Assembly: GCA_017468055.1 (NCBI GenBank) | Contig: JAFUJU010000022.1 | Location: 1 to 47,959, forward strand | Direction of reading: 5' to 3' | Source of the DNA: Elusimicrobiaceae bacterium | Lineage (GTDB): Bacteria; Elusimicrobiota; Elusimicrobia; Elusimicrobiales; Elusimicrobiaceae | Length of the DNA stretch: 47,959 bases | Part shown: positions 1 through 7,534 of the stretch, piece by piece | Layout of the letters: every line of letters begins with the position of its first letter | Position numbering within the stretch: position 1 is the first letter of the stretch | Notes under the pieces: generated by a model | Seen by the model: only the letters and a program-made list of their open reading frames with translations | Database searches by the model: none | What the model was told of the DNA's origin: nothing | Made by a program: the position numbers and the translations under genes

Positions 1-88
1 GTACGACAACTAATAGTTCAATCAGCGTGAAACCTGCAGAACGAGGACCACGCTTGGCCGGGTAGCCAAACTGTTTTTTCAAGTTCAT
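1..88 (-). CDS. Type IV pilin-like protein, N-terminus only (partial)
   Basis: Only the first 29 codons are in the window; the rest runs off the left edge. The reading starts at ATG 86-88 (minus) after a GGAGAATAAACT ribosome site. The first 18 residues form a long basic leader (MNLKKQFGYPAKRGPRSA), followed by G-FTLIELLVVV. This is the class III signal cut by prepilin peptidase between G and F, with Glu at mature position 5. The other four pilins here have only a 3-residue leader (MKKG or MKRG), so this one belongs to a different leader class, perhaps a main pilin or pseudopilin. It is preceded by the shared pilin promoter cassette at 199-253. Pilin identity is secure; its role is not determinable from the fragment. 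Confidence 0.85.
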   Translation of the reverse strand, partial: MNLKKQFGYPAKRGPRSAGFTLIELLVVV

Positions 89-198
89 AGTTTATTCTCC
101 TTGCGATCCTCATTTATATTCTACCTTAAATGAGCGTAAAAAGCCATTAAACAGCCTAAAACAACAAAAATGACTTTTTACTTAGGAAACGCAGGAAA

Positions 199-253
199 AT
201 TGTAGCAAAAAAAAAAAACAAGTCAAGAGGTGGCGCACTTTCCCGACGGAAAA
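199..253 (-). promoter_or_regulatory. Pilin promoter cassette, copy 1
   Basis: Read on the minus strand: conserved block TTTTCCGTCGGGAAAG then TGCGCCACCTC, -35 TTGACT (221-226), a 16-bp spacer containing T12 (207-218), and -10 TACAAT (199-204) preceded by TGC (extended -10). It lies about 100 nt upstream of the pilin start at 88. Four further copies occur in the window, each upstream of a pilin gene. Confidence 0.85.
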
Positions 254-515
254 CGGCCAATAAATAAAAAGAGGATTTTTTCTTATTCGTCGTTGCACAG
301 TGTTTCTATGCGCGATATAAAAGCCGTAAACATAAAGAATGACAACATTATCCCTCACTACAACCCTGCGGGATAACGGTGAGAGATCTTGCGTAATGAT
401 GAAGTGGAGTGGTGTAGCATTAGCTACATAAGCACAAAGAGATGCCAAAAGGGCTTACATTTGGAAAATTGTTGAGCAGAAAAGTAAAGTTAGCATCTAA
501 ACAAGCCGTTTATAC
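227..515. other. Intergenic region without a recognisable gene
   Basis: Apart from the upstream block of the pilin cassette (to about 253), I see no gene here. An inverted repeat TTATCCC (348-354) / GGGATAA (370-376) could form a hairpin with a 15-nt loop, but it has no U-tract. No convincing terminator follows the gene ending at 516. The longest open frame has no family resemblance and overlaps the promoter, so it was not called. Confidence 0.5.
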
Positions 516-1685
516 TTACAAATAAAGTTCCACTTGGTCTATCTGCTTTCCTTGGTCATTGTACACATAGACCGTCATCTTACGGTCCACTATTTTCACT
601 TCCGCAAAATGATGCCCCGCCACAAACCGCGCCGTAGAATGATGGCTTCCCATGCGCTTAGTCGGGCTTGCTCCACCGCCACCAAGGGTCATATATGTTA
701 CCCCGCGTTGGTTCGCCTCATCTGCTAACATGGGGAAAGTGCGCTCATAATTGGCCTCCGCCCCCTGTAGAACCAAATCTACCCCGTATTTTTCAAACAA
801 AGGCACCAAGCGAGACGCCGCTTCATTGGCTGGCCCTTTGGCCCCTGTGGAATACATGGGCGCATTGACCACCACTATTTTCCACTTTTCCGCCGCGCTG
901 GCCAACGTACTTTGCAACCATTTGTATTGAGTAGATTTTTCGTCAATATTCGGTGCCCACACAGCACCGTAGGCAGCATTGGCATCTAAGAAAATAAAGC
1001 GAGCATTGGCCGTATCAAAAAAGTAATATTTGGGGGTTGCATTGGACCAACTCATATCATGAAAGCGGGAATAATTGGTCCGCACAAAAGATTTACTTTC
1101 CCGTTCGGTCCGATCAGGGCCATATTCATTGGCACCCAAAGCAATAAACAAAGGGGTTTTGTCCAAGACCTCTTTATACGGGGTAAAAAATTCCGCATCG
1201 GCATCTTCATTGAGTCCGCTAGCGGTCAAATCGCCTGTATGAATAACAAAGTCTGCCTCTTTCTGCGCCATTTGGCTGGCCAGTAAAGCCTTGGGGCCGA
1301 TATTTTCACCGGCGGTATTACCAAAGGCTAAAAATTTTACTACCTTTCTTTCAGGGCTGAACAAGGTGCGAAAAGAACCCTCTATCGGTGCTTGCAGGCC
1401 GTCCTTGGCCGCATTGTATACGTACAAGCGATAACAAAAATCCTGATTAGGCACCAACCCATACAAAACGGCCTTATGTTGCGTACCTTCGGGGCTTATT
1501 TTCATAATTTGGTTACAGCGCGGGGCCGGCCCATACTCCAGCCAGGCCGGAGTGGACTCGTCCGTCTGCCAACGCAAAATCATCGTCGTTTGGGTAGGAT
1601 CCTCAATATAAGGGCCACGCACCACCTGCGCTGCATAAGATACTGCAGTCAACATCGTCAGTAAAACAGTAAATAAAATCTTCAT
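516..1685 (-). CDS. Secreted purple-acid-phosphatase-like protein with degenerate active site
   Basis: 389 aa. Signal peptide about 1-19 (cut after SYA). Residues ~21-108 are the fibronectin-like N-domain of purple acid phosphatases (VVRGPYIEDP, MILRWQTDES, WLEYG). Residues ~115-375 are a metallophosphoesterase fold. The usual metal-ligand motifs are altered: GD becomes FGN at 121-123, GNHE becomes GANE at 184-187, the HAP histidine is Asn274 (NAPMYS), and GHxHxYER becomes GAEANYER at 308-315. Only the GDL aspartate (D152) remains. The scaffold is intact, with no frameshift, so this is probably a binding or structural pseudo-enzyme rather than an active phosphatase. That is inference. The gene is single, probably leaderless (TAGAAT 7 nt before ATG), and divergent from the gene at 1768. 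Confidence 0.85.
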   Translation of the reverse strand: MKILFTVLLTMLTAVSYAAQVVRGPYIEDPTQTTMILRWQTDESTPAWLEYGPAPRCNQIMKISPEGTQHKAVLYGLVPNQDFCYRLYVYNAAKDGLQAPIEGSFRTLFSPERKVVKFLAFGNTAGENIGPKALLASQMAQKEADFVIHTGDLTASGLNEDADAEFFTPYKEVLDKTPLFIALGANEYGPDRTERESKSFVRTNYSRFHDMSWSNATPKYYFFDTANARFIFLDANAAYGAVWAPNIDEKSTQYKWLQSTLASAAEKWKIVVVNAPMYSTGAKGPANEAASRLVPLFEKYGVDLVLQGAEANYERTFPMLADEANQRGVTYMTLGGGGASPTKRMGSHHSTARFVAGHHFAEVKIVDRKMTVYVYNDQGKQIDQVELYL

Positions 1686-1692
1686 AAGATAT

Positions 1693-1698
1693 ATTCTA
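1693..1698 (-). promoter_or_regulatory. Extended -10 of the phosphatase-like gene (leaderless start)
   Basis: On the minus strand, TTTTGC TAGAAT is followed by 7 nt and then the ATG at 1685. Transcription would begin at or within a base or two of the start codon. No Shine-Dalgarno sequence fits between. No good -35 is seen. Confidence 0.55.
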
Positions 1699-1730
1699 GC
1701 AAAATATATCTTATATTCTTCTAAAAAACC

Positions 1731-1760
1731 CTGTCAGAAAGCCTCTATTTTTGCTAAATT
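1731..1760 (+). promoter_or_regulatory. Promoter of the 1768-4951 operon (leaderless start)
   Basis: CTGTCA (1731-1736), 18-bp spacer, TGC TAAATT (-10 at 1755-1760), then 7 nt to ATG 1768. The spacing places the transcript start at the initiation codon. It is divergent from the promoter at 1693-1698. Confidence 0.5.
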
Positions 1761-1767
1761 ATGAAGT

Positions 1768-2649
1768 ATGAGAAAAACAATTCTTCTTTTTGCTTTATTT
1801 TTAGGTGCGCTGGGCGCACAGGCCTATACCGTAGATACGAAACTTTCGTACATCTACTCTTCCGAACATAACCAAGCCTTGGTAGGGGCGGCTGTACCTT
1901 TGGGTGTCAATACCGTCATCGGCCTGCAAGGAAAATATGTAGAAGACAAAAAAGAAAGCTTTTTAAAAGACAATACCTATTCCGTCTATTTGCCGTTACA
2001 ATTGGATTTAGATTTGGTAAATCTTCATTTAACGCCCTTTTATTACTTTAAAAATGAGCTTTTCACTCCCGGATTTGACGACATCTACGCTTACGGGTTA
2101 AACACACAACTGGTAATGAATTTGCAACAAAACGAAATTGATGAAACCTATACCCAGGCTTTTGTCGGCATTTCTTATGCACGGCAGAAAGGTGTGTTGG
2201 AAGAAAATTTCGTTTCCGATGACACACTCTTCACCCAGCTGGCCTATACTTTGGGAATCCGCCAAAACTTTTTTAATGCGTTTGCTTTTCAAGTGGCGGG
2301 CACCGCTTTCCATTATCCGGACGGCATCAGCGAAGTGAACTCTTTCCTCGGTGTGTTAAACCAAAATGATTTAGCCTATGTACAATCTTATGATGTGAAC
2401 CGGGAATTGGGCAAATATACCTTATCTGCCCGCATTACCCGTGTATGGGCAGAGGAACACTCCACCCTTTATTTTGGCTATCATTTTGCAGAGTTTTATA
2501 CCGCCGACCCCCAACATTCATTCTTATTGGGCAACAGTTTCCGCGTGGGAAAATACGCCACCGTGGATACCGCGTATAACCACCTGCGCAATACCGACGA
2601 TAAAGATAAACGGGATCTTTTCTTTATCAATTTAAATATTGCTTTCTAA
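1768..2649 (+). CDS. Outer-membrane beta-barrel protein, unknown function
   Basis: 293 aa. N-terminal signal peptide (MRKTILLFALFLGALGAQA, cut about 19/20). The mature protein is built of alternating aromatic/hydrophobic strands typical of a transmembrane beta-barrel (YTVDTKLSYIYSS, TVIGLQGKYVE, LHLTPFYYFKNELF, STLYFGYHFAEFYT) and ends in FINLNIAF, the C-terminal Phe signature recognised by BamA. I recognise no family. It is the first gene of an operon with a histidine kinase 9 bp downstream, an uncommon partnership. No Shine-Dalgarno is seen and the start is probably leaderless. Confidence 0.75.
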   Translation: MRKTILLFALFLGALGAQAYTVDTKLSYIYSSEHNQALVGAAVPLGVNTVIGLQGKYVEDKKESFLKDNTYSVYLPLQLDLDLVNLHLTPFYYFKNELFTPGFDDIYAYGLNTQLVMNLQQNEIDETYTQAFVGISYARQKGVLEENFVSDDTLFTQLAYTLGIRQNFFNAFAFQVAGTAFHYPDGISEVNSFLGVLNQNDLAYVQSYDVNRELGKYTLSARITRVWAEEHSTLYFGYHFAEFYTADPQHSFLLGNSFRVGKYATVDTAYNHLRNTDDKDKRDLFFINLNIAF

Positions 2650-2658
2650 GGGGGAAAT

Positions 2659-3426
2659 ATGGAAGAAAAAGAAAAAACTTCGTCTAACGAAAATAACACC
2701 CAAGACGCCGCTAAAATGCTTTCGTTGGTTTCTCACAAACTCAGAACGCCGCTTTCTATTATTAACGGATATTCTGAGGCTATTTTGTCTCAATCTGCCA
2801 AAGAAAAATTTTCTCCTTTTACCACCAAAGCTTTGGAAGAAATTAACAAGCAAGGCACTAAGCTGTGCGGTCTGGTGGATAAACTGATGTTTTTCAATAA
2901 AGTGGAAAATTTACAGCCGAAAGATTTGGCTAAGAAACACATTAATTTGAAAAACTTATTGAAGTTATGTGCCAATGATGCTATCTCCCACGAAGAGGAC
3001 TCCTCTACTGTCCCTTCCACTTCCGCCGTAGCCAAACGGGGCACGTTTATTGAAATAGATTGTCCGGCTAATTTGGAAATCAAAAGTGATGAAGAATTGA
3101 TGGCTTTTCTGTTGGAGGAGCTGATGGCCAATGCCATTAAGTTTAACAACAAAGCAGAAAAAGTGATTAAAGTGCAATGCGCCCACCACGGAGACAGTAT
3201 TTCTATTTCCGTGCGTGACTATGGGGCAGGCGTACGGCCGCAAGACGTCAATAAGATTTTTGAGCGTTTCTACCAAGTAGATGACTACTTTACCGGACAA
3301 ATTGACGGGTGGGGATTAGGCCTGCCTATGGTAAAGAAAATCTTAGACTTGCATGGCGGCAGTATCAGCGTTATCTCAGACAGAGGGCTGGGGACTATTT
3401 TCACCGTGAGCTTACCCGTAGCATGA
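2659..3426 (+). CDS. Soluble sensor histidine kinase
   Basis: 255 aa. HisKA dimerisation helix at ~15-75 with the phospho-accepting His in SHKLRTPLSIINGYSE. HATPase_c domain at ~125-253: N box (MANAIKFN), G1 (DYGAG), F box (FERFYQ) and G2 (GWGLGLPM). All catalytic boxes look intact. There is no transmembrane segment, PAS or periplasmic domain, so it is a cytoplasmic kinase core that must receive its signal from a partner. No response regulator is in the window. Preceded by GGGGAAAT. It overlaps the next gene by ATGA, so the pair is translationally coupled. The 167-aa downstream protein is a candidate partner (inference). Confidence 0.9.
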   Translation: MEEKEKTSSNENNTQDAAKMLSLVSHKLRTPLSIINGYSEAILSQSAKEKFSPFTTKALEEINKQGTKLCGLVDKLMFFNKVENLQPKDLAKKHINLKNLLKLCANDAISHEEDSSTVPSTSAVAKRGTFIEIDCPANLEIKSDEELMAFLLEELMANAIKFNNKAEKVIKVQCAHHGDSISISVRDYGAGVRPQDVNKIFERFYQVDDYFTGQIDGWGLGLPMVKKILDLHGGSISVISDRGLGTIFTVSLPVA

Positions 3427-3926
3427 ACCAAGTAGATTTACTGGAAGATATTTCCCAAAAAACGGATTTCCTGCGCAATACCGTCCTAAAAGAGGCGGCC
3501 GCTTTGCGGGATTTTACCCGTCGGTTGGAATTAATCTTAAGCCAAGACCACAAAAACATTCAAGTGCGCGATACGGATTTTGCGGCAGATTTCTCCGCCT
3601 TTTGCACGGCACTGCGCAAACTATTGGACCAACAATTAGATTTTTGGCAAGAAAACAGACTTTTGCTCAGACGGTGTGACTTGGCAGGGGATTATTCGCT
3701 TTCTTTGGCGGCCAAAACTTTCTCTTTGCGGGCCAAAACTCTTTCCCGCGCGGCCGATGATTTCACAACCGCTTATGACGGGTTTAATCGGTTTTATAAA
3801 AACTACACTCTGGAAAAATTACCTGTTTGGCTTTTAACTTCTTGCTGTGATGATTTGAACAACTTAACCGGAAAAATTTTGTTTTTGTCCAGAGAAACTG
3901 CCAAAAAAACAGGGGAGAACAAATAA
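3423..3926 (+). CDS. Helical protein of unknown function, coupled to the kinase
   Basis: 167 aa from the ATG of the ATGA overlap with the kinase stop. A longer in-frame start would lie deep inside the kinase gene. No signal peptide or membrane segment. The sequence is nearly all amphipathic helix (LLEDISQKTDFLRNTVLKEA, LRKLLDQQLDFWQENRLLLR). I recognise no domain. Overlap with the kinase gene upstream, and a 1-bp overlap with the permease gene downstream, imply co-translation. It could be a kinase-interacting four-helix bundle, but no HPt phospho-histidine motif is evident. Confidence 0.75.
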   Translation: MNQVDLLEDISQKTDFLRNTVLKEAAALRDFTRRLELILSQDHKNIQVRDTDFAADFSAFCTALRKLLDQQLDFWQENRLLLRRCDLAGDYSLSLAAKTFSLRAKTLSRAADDFTTAYDGFNRFYKNYTLEKLPVWLLTSCCDDLNNLTGKILFLSRETAKKTGENK

Positions 3927-4951
3927 TGGAAAAAGCTGAAAAAACAAACCGTTATTATCAACGAATGAATTTAATTTGTTTGACGATCATCGCCGCAGGG
4001 GTTATTACGGCTGGGCTTATTTACACGCGTGCTCTGATGATCCCGCTCGTCATTGCTATTTTTGCTTATACGGTACTGGGGCAGGCGGCGGCCGTTTTGC
4101 ACCGGAAATTTAATTTTCCGGTTTGGCTGGCCATTACCATTTCCATTCTGTTCTTTGTCTTGTGTTTTTCGGGAGTTATCTATTTTACAGTGAACTCCGT
4201 AGGAAGCTTTATTAAAGAAGCCGAAATGTACCGAGAAAACTTATTGGGTTCAGTGTCAGACTTGTTGAACAAATTAGCTGAGCGTGGCATAGAGCTGGAC
4301 CGCCATTCCATTATGAACTACTTAAAAGATTTGCCGCTTTTTGCGTGGTTTAAAAACTTTGGACGCCAGCTTTTCTCGCTCTTATCTAATGCCACGTTGA
4401 TTATTTTGTTTATTATTTTCTTATTATTGGGAGAAAAGAAAGTCCTGACGGCCCCGTCCAACAAAACCCTACAGGAAATGTTAGCCAATATTTCCAAATA
4501 TTTATCTGTTAAAGTCAGTACCTCTTTAGTTACGGCTTTGATCGTGTGGCTGATTTTAGTTTTCTTCCAAGTCAAAATGGCCTTCTTGTTCGGACTGTTA
4601 ACATTTTTGTTAAACTTTATTCCCAGTGTAGGGTCTATTATTGCTGTATTATTGCCCGCTCCGGTGCTTTTTTTGCAATACGGGGCAGGGGCTAACTTTT
4701 TTGTGGTATTGGGACTAATGACAGCCACCCAATTCACTATCGGAAATCTAATAGAACCCCGCATGATGGGTGACGGTATGGATTTACACCCCGTGGTGGT
4801 TATTGCTTCCTTAATCTTTTGGAGTTTGGTGTGGGGCGTGCCGGGAGCTTTCTTATCTGTACCTATCACCGCTTCCATTAAAATTGTACTTAGTAAAATG
4901 AAACATACGCGTCCCGCTGCAGAACTTTTGGCCGGCAGACTTCCGCAATAA
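3926..4951 (+). CDS. AI-2E family transporter (PerM/YdiK-like permease)
   Basis: 341 aa, normal length for the family. Membrane segments at about 14-60 (a pair), 65-90, 150-170 and a C-terminal group of about four (200-320). The amphipathic stretch between the second and third groups is typical of AI-2E_transport proteins. Family-like motifs include FLLNFIPSVGSIIAVLLP and the C-terminal GNLIEPRMMGDGMDLHPVVV. Members are inner-membrane permeases of varied or unproven substrates, including Na+/H+ exchange, so the AI-2 name should not be taken literally. Last gene of the operon, followed by the terminator at 4958. Confidence 0.88.
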   Translation: MEKAEKTNRYYQRMNLICLTIIAAGVITAGLIYTRALMIPLVIAIFAYTVLGQAAAVLHRKFNFPVWLAITISILFFVLCFSGVIYFTVNSVGSFIKEAEMYRENLLGSVSDLLNKLAERGIELDRHSIMNYLKDLPLFAWFKNFGRQLFSLLSNATLIILFIIFLLLGEKKVLTAPSNKTLQEMLANISKYLSVKVSTSLVTALIVWLILVFFQVKMAFLFGLLTFLLNFIPSVGSIIAVLLPAPVLFLQYGAGANFFVVLGLMTATQFTIGNLIEPRMMGDGMDLHPVVVIASLIFWSLVWGVPGAFLSVPITASIKIVLSKMKHTRPAAELLAGRLPQ

Positions 4952-4957
4952 AATTTA

Positions 4958-4982
4958 CCCCGCTCTAAAAGCGGGGTTTTTT
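4958..4982. terminator. Bidirectional terminator
   Basis: CCCCGC (4958-4963), 7-nt loop, GCGGGG (4971-4976) and T6. It lies between the end of the AI-2E gene (+) and the 3' end of the pilin gene (-), so it can serve both. Confidence 0.85.
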
Positions 4983-5007
4983 AATCCTTACTATTTGTAT
5001 TTATATT

Positions 5008-5517
5008 TTACATCCAATAACTCTTTTCATCTTTTTGTTCCTTCCCCAAAGACTTGCAAAGGCCCAAACTGCGTTCATCTGCCATAGAAGCATAGCAAAA
5101 AGTACGGCCGGCATCACTCGCGTCAGATATATGGTCAAAAAATGTTTCTATATTAATGCTAAGCGAAGAAGAGGATATTTGGGTATAAATACGTCCATCT
5201 ACTCCTGGGCGCGATCCATTTTGACAACTAATAACAATAGAATAACTCCCTTTTTGCAAACGATACGAAGATTCTCCTGTATCCAAAATAAATCCGGATG
5301 GCAAATCCGCACCTATTTCTTCACACGTTTCTCCATAATAACCATTAGCCATATAAAAAACTTCTTGTTGAGTCTTTAAGTTTTTTAAAATAGGAAGCAA
5401 CTCAGTTACTCGTGCTTTATCTACTGCCTTCGTATACTGTGGCAAAGACACCGCAGACAAAATACCAATAATTAACACCACTACTAAGAGTTCTATTAAT
5501 GTAAAACCTCTTTTCAT
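5008..5517 (-). CDS. Type IV pilin-like protein
   Basis: 169 aa. Starts MKRG-FTLIELLVVVLIIGI: a short leader, prepilin peptidase site G4/F5, Glu at mature +5 and the hydrophobic alpha-1 helix, then SAVSLPQYTKAVDKAR. The remaining ~120 residues are a unique globular head with Cys in GETCEE, ISCQNG, TFCYAS and GLCKSL that may form disulfides. Ribosome site AAAGGAG. The gene is a single unit with the promoter cassette at 5557-5610 and a terminator at 4958-4982. No pilus assembly genes (pilB, pilC, pilQ, pilD) are nearby, so the machinery must be encoded elsewhere. Confidence 0.93.
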   Translation of the reverse strand: MKRGFTLIELLVVVLIIGILSAVSLPQYTKAVDKARVTELLPILKNLKTQQEVFYMANGYYGETCEEIGADLPSGFILDTGESSYRLQKGSYSIVISCQNGSRPGVDGRIYTQISSSSLSINIETFFDHISDASDAGRTFCYASMADERSLGLCKSLGKEQKDEKSYWM

Positions 5518-5556
5518 ATCCTTTCTCCTTTTTTGTTAAATTTTTCCTTCCGAAAA

Positions 5557-5610
5557 ATTGTAACAAAAAAAAAAAACGTGTCAAGCCCTGGCGCACTTTT
5601 TATCAGAAAA
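5557..5610 (-). promoter_or_regulatory. Pilin promoter cassette, copy 2
   Basis: Minus strand: upstream block with AAAGTGCGCCAGGGC, -35 TTGACA (5579-5584), 16-bp spacer with T12 (5565-5576), -10 TACAAT (5557-5562). The -10 is about 40 nt before the pilin ATG, the shortest leader of the five. Confidence 0.88.
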
Positions 5611-5614
5611 CAAC

Positions 5615-5641
5615 AAAAAACCCTCGCTTAACAAGCGAGGG
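5615..5641 (-). terminator. Terminator of the envelope operon
   Basis: Stem CCCTCGCTT (5621-5629) / AAGCGAGGG (5633-5641); on the minus strand it is followed by T6. It lies 3' of the gene 5662-6195 and just upstream of pilin promoter copy 2. Confidence 0.85.
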
Positions 5642-5661
5642 TTTTTATCTTGTTAGAATCT

Positions 5662-6195
5662 TTATTGTACTGATACGGTTTCTGCCGTCGGCTCCGGCAC
5701 AGTGGCAGGCGCGGAAGAAAGCGGCATTTTACGGCGAACTTTATTGAACAAATCTGAGGCCGTGGCACGGGCAATAAAGCTTTCCCACTCAGCCGGAGAC
5801 ATTTCAAAATCGTCCATCACAACAAATGCAATTTCGCGGGAAGAATCTTTGCCCATCGGTTGGGTGCGTGCATATTCCCGTTCCAACTCCACATAACGGC
5901 TGGCAATGGCATAGTCAATATCTTCCTGAGAATAAACTATTTGATTTTCTTCTTCCGTTAACGTGTTGGTATCTATAATTCCTTCCACTTCAGGAGAACC
6001 ATTCTCGGCCGTATTCGAATCTGACGGAACAATTACCTGATTTTCTTCAGAGAACGAAGCGGAATCTTTCGCTACGCTGGGGCCGCCTGTTTCACGGCCG
6101 GCGAGCAAGTTGGAGCAAGCGGACGGATGCACAATAAAATATACGCTCAGTACAATGAGCAAAAGAACAGCTGCTTTTAATAAAATTTTAATCAC
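5662..6195 (-). CDS. Membrane-anchored protein of unknown function
   Basis: 177 aa. One N-terminal membrane anchor (about 4-24: LLKAAVLLLIVLSVYFIV), then an acidic low-complexity linker (about 35-90, rich in E, S, N) and a small helical domain (about 90-160: EDIDYAIASRYVELEREYAR, MSPAEWESFIARATASDLF). It ends in a Pro/Thr-rich tail. No family recognised. Last gene of the six-gene envelope operon, 52 bp after its neighbour. Placement with LpoB-like lipoproteins and a periplasmic FKBP suggests a periplasmic-facing role. Confidence 0.65.
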   Translation of the reverse strand: MIKILLKAAVLLLIVLSVYFIVHPSACSNLLAGRETGGPSVAKDSASFSEENQVIVPSDSNTAENGSPEVEGIIDTNTLTEEENQIVYSQEDIDYAIASRYVELEREYARTQPMGKDSSREIAFVVMDDFEMSPAEWESFIARATASDLFNKVRRKMPLSSAPATVPEPTAETVSVQ

Positions 6196-6247
6196 AAAAT
6201 TCCTCCATTTCTCCTATAGCATAGCAAATTTTACCTAACCGGAGTAG

Positions 6248-6790
6248 TTAATTATTGGGTCCACTCTGCAAAACGGCCACACTTTGCACAAATTGCGGGT
6301 TGGTGAAAATTTCCTGCAATGTTTTCGCAAACTCCGGATCTTGGGCATGTTTAGCAAGTACGGTTTGTAATTGCGGATATTGCTGCATTAATTGCGGCAA
6401 CTCTGCTCCGCTCAAGCGGTCCAAAGTAATATCTTCTCCGCATGATTCACGCAAATCTTTATAAAAGGCCTGTATCTTAGGATTTTGCCGATAATCGTTT
6501 AATACCGAAACGATGGTTTCCTGCGCCTGCTGCTTAGCTTGCTCAGCGGGTAAGGGGGCATCTTCCAAAAAGACTTCTTGTTCTTTTTCCTGCGGAAGCC
6601 TGCGGAAAACCGGCTCCTGCGGATCAGCGGGGCGATAGTCAATCGGTACATTATTAAATGTATAGCCCGCCGGCTCTTCCTGCGCCATTTGTGCCACATG
6701 GTTTTCATACATGCGGTATAAACGCAGGCCCGCAATAAAAGCCAAGCCTACAATGATAACCGTCAGGAAAAAGCGGCTCATTTTGCTCAT
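6248..6790 (-). CDS. Membrane-anchored protein of unknown function
   Basis: 180 aa. N-terminal anchor at about 7-26 (FFLTVIIVGLAFIAGLRLY) followed by a Pro/Glu/Gln-rich linker and a helical C-terminal half (~95-175: VLNDYRQNPKIQAFYKDLRE, LPQLMQQYPQLQTVLAKHAQ, FTNPQFVQSVAVL). The layout resembles the next gene at 5662 (anchor, disordered linker, small helical domain), so the two may be partners. It begins only 3 bp after the FKBP gene stop, so it is co-transcribed and probably coupled. No family recognised. Confidence 0.65.
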   Translation of the reverse strand: MSKMSRFFLTVIIVGLAFIAGLRLYRMYENHVAQMAQEEPAGYTFNNVPIDYRPADPQEPVFRRLPQEKEQEVFLEDAPLPAEQAKQQAQETIVSVLNDYRQNPKIQAFYKDLRESCGEDITLDRLSGAELPQLMQQYPQLQTVLAKHAQDPEFAKTLQEIFTNPQFVQSVAVLQSGPNN

Positions 6791-6793
6791 AGT

Positions 6794-7522
6794 CTAATCA
6801 TCAATGCTTATCAATTCTACTGTAAAAATCAAGGTAGATCCGGCCGGAATCACCCCTACCGGACGGTTGCCGTATGCCGTTTCTGCCGGACAAACAACCG
6901 TTGCCTTGGAGGCAGGACGCATTTGTTGCAAGGCTTTAGTCCAGCAAGGCACCACACTCGTCAACTTGGTGGTAAAAGGCTCATTGCGGTCATAAGAACT
7001 GTCAAATTTGGTTCCGTCAATCAGTTTCCCTTCATAATTTACCGTCACGCGGCTGTCCGCCTTAGCGGTGCGCCCCTTGCCTTTTTTAGACAGTTTAATC
7101 ATGGCACCGTTATCCAAAACTTTTACCCCTTTTTCTTTGGAAAAATTTTCCAAATATTCTTTTTGTTCTTGCAAATGTCTTTGGCTGATCGTTTCGGCAT
7201 CTTTTTGATATTTTTCAATAATTTGCGGCTTGTAAGAATCTAATTCTGTTTGAGACTCTTTGTTTAATAAGCTGTCTCTCATGCCTTGGGAAAGCGCTTT
7301 ATAATCGTCTTCATTGTCCAAAATAAGCTGCTTTTTCAGATTATCACCCAATAAAAATCCCAAAGAATACAACATTTTATTGCGTTCAGCAATGTCTTCC
7401 TCCGGCTCGGCAGCGGTAGCGGCAACTGCCGCGGCGGCTTGCTCTTCAAGGGAGCTCTGCTCCTGTGCAAAAGCAGGCATACACAAAGAAAATGCTAAAC
7501 ATACAAATAATAATTTTTTCAT
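6794..7522 (-). CDS. Periplasmic FKBP-type peptidyl-prolyl cis-trans isomerase
   Basis: 242 aa. Signal peptide MKKLLFVCLAFSLCMPAFA. An N-terminal dimerisation region (about 40-135: MLYSLGFLLGDNLKKQ, helical, as in Mip/FkpA) is followed by an FKBP_C domain (about 150-240) with SRVTVNYEGKLIDGTKFDSS, TAYGNRPVGVIPAGSTLIFT and VELISID, covering the family's rotamase core. Role: folding of proline-containing periplasmic or outer-membrane proteins. Fourth gene of the operon that begins at the LpoB-like gene, 12 bp after the LPP20-like gene, which supports an envelope function. Confidence 0.92.
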   Translation of the reverse strand: MKKLLFVCLAFSLCMPAFAQEQSSLEEQAAAAVAATAAEPEEDIAERNKMLYSLGFLLGDNLKKQLILDNEDDYKALSQGMRDSLLNKESQTELDSYKPQIIEKYQKDAETISQRHLQEQKEYLENFSKEKGVKVLDNGAMIKLSKKGKGRTAKADSRVTVNYEGKLIDGTKFDSSYDRNEPFTTKLTSVVPCWTKALQQMRPASKATVVCPAETAYGNRPVGVIPAGSTLIFTVELISIDD

Positions 7523-7534
7523 AAAATTCTCCTT

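Noticed and set aside
348-376. Terminator or small RNA hairpin in the first intergenic region
   Set aside because: A 7-bp arm with a 15-nt loop, no U-run and no promoter; not enough to call either.
182-448. Open frame of 88 codons on the minus strand
   Set aside because: It runs across the pilin promoter cassette, has no ribosome site and no family resemblance.
4318-4878. 186-codon open frame on the minus strand
   Set aside because: Antisense to the AI-2E permease gene, Lys/Thr/Ile-rich and without a ribosome site.
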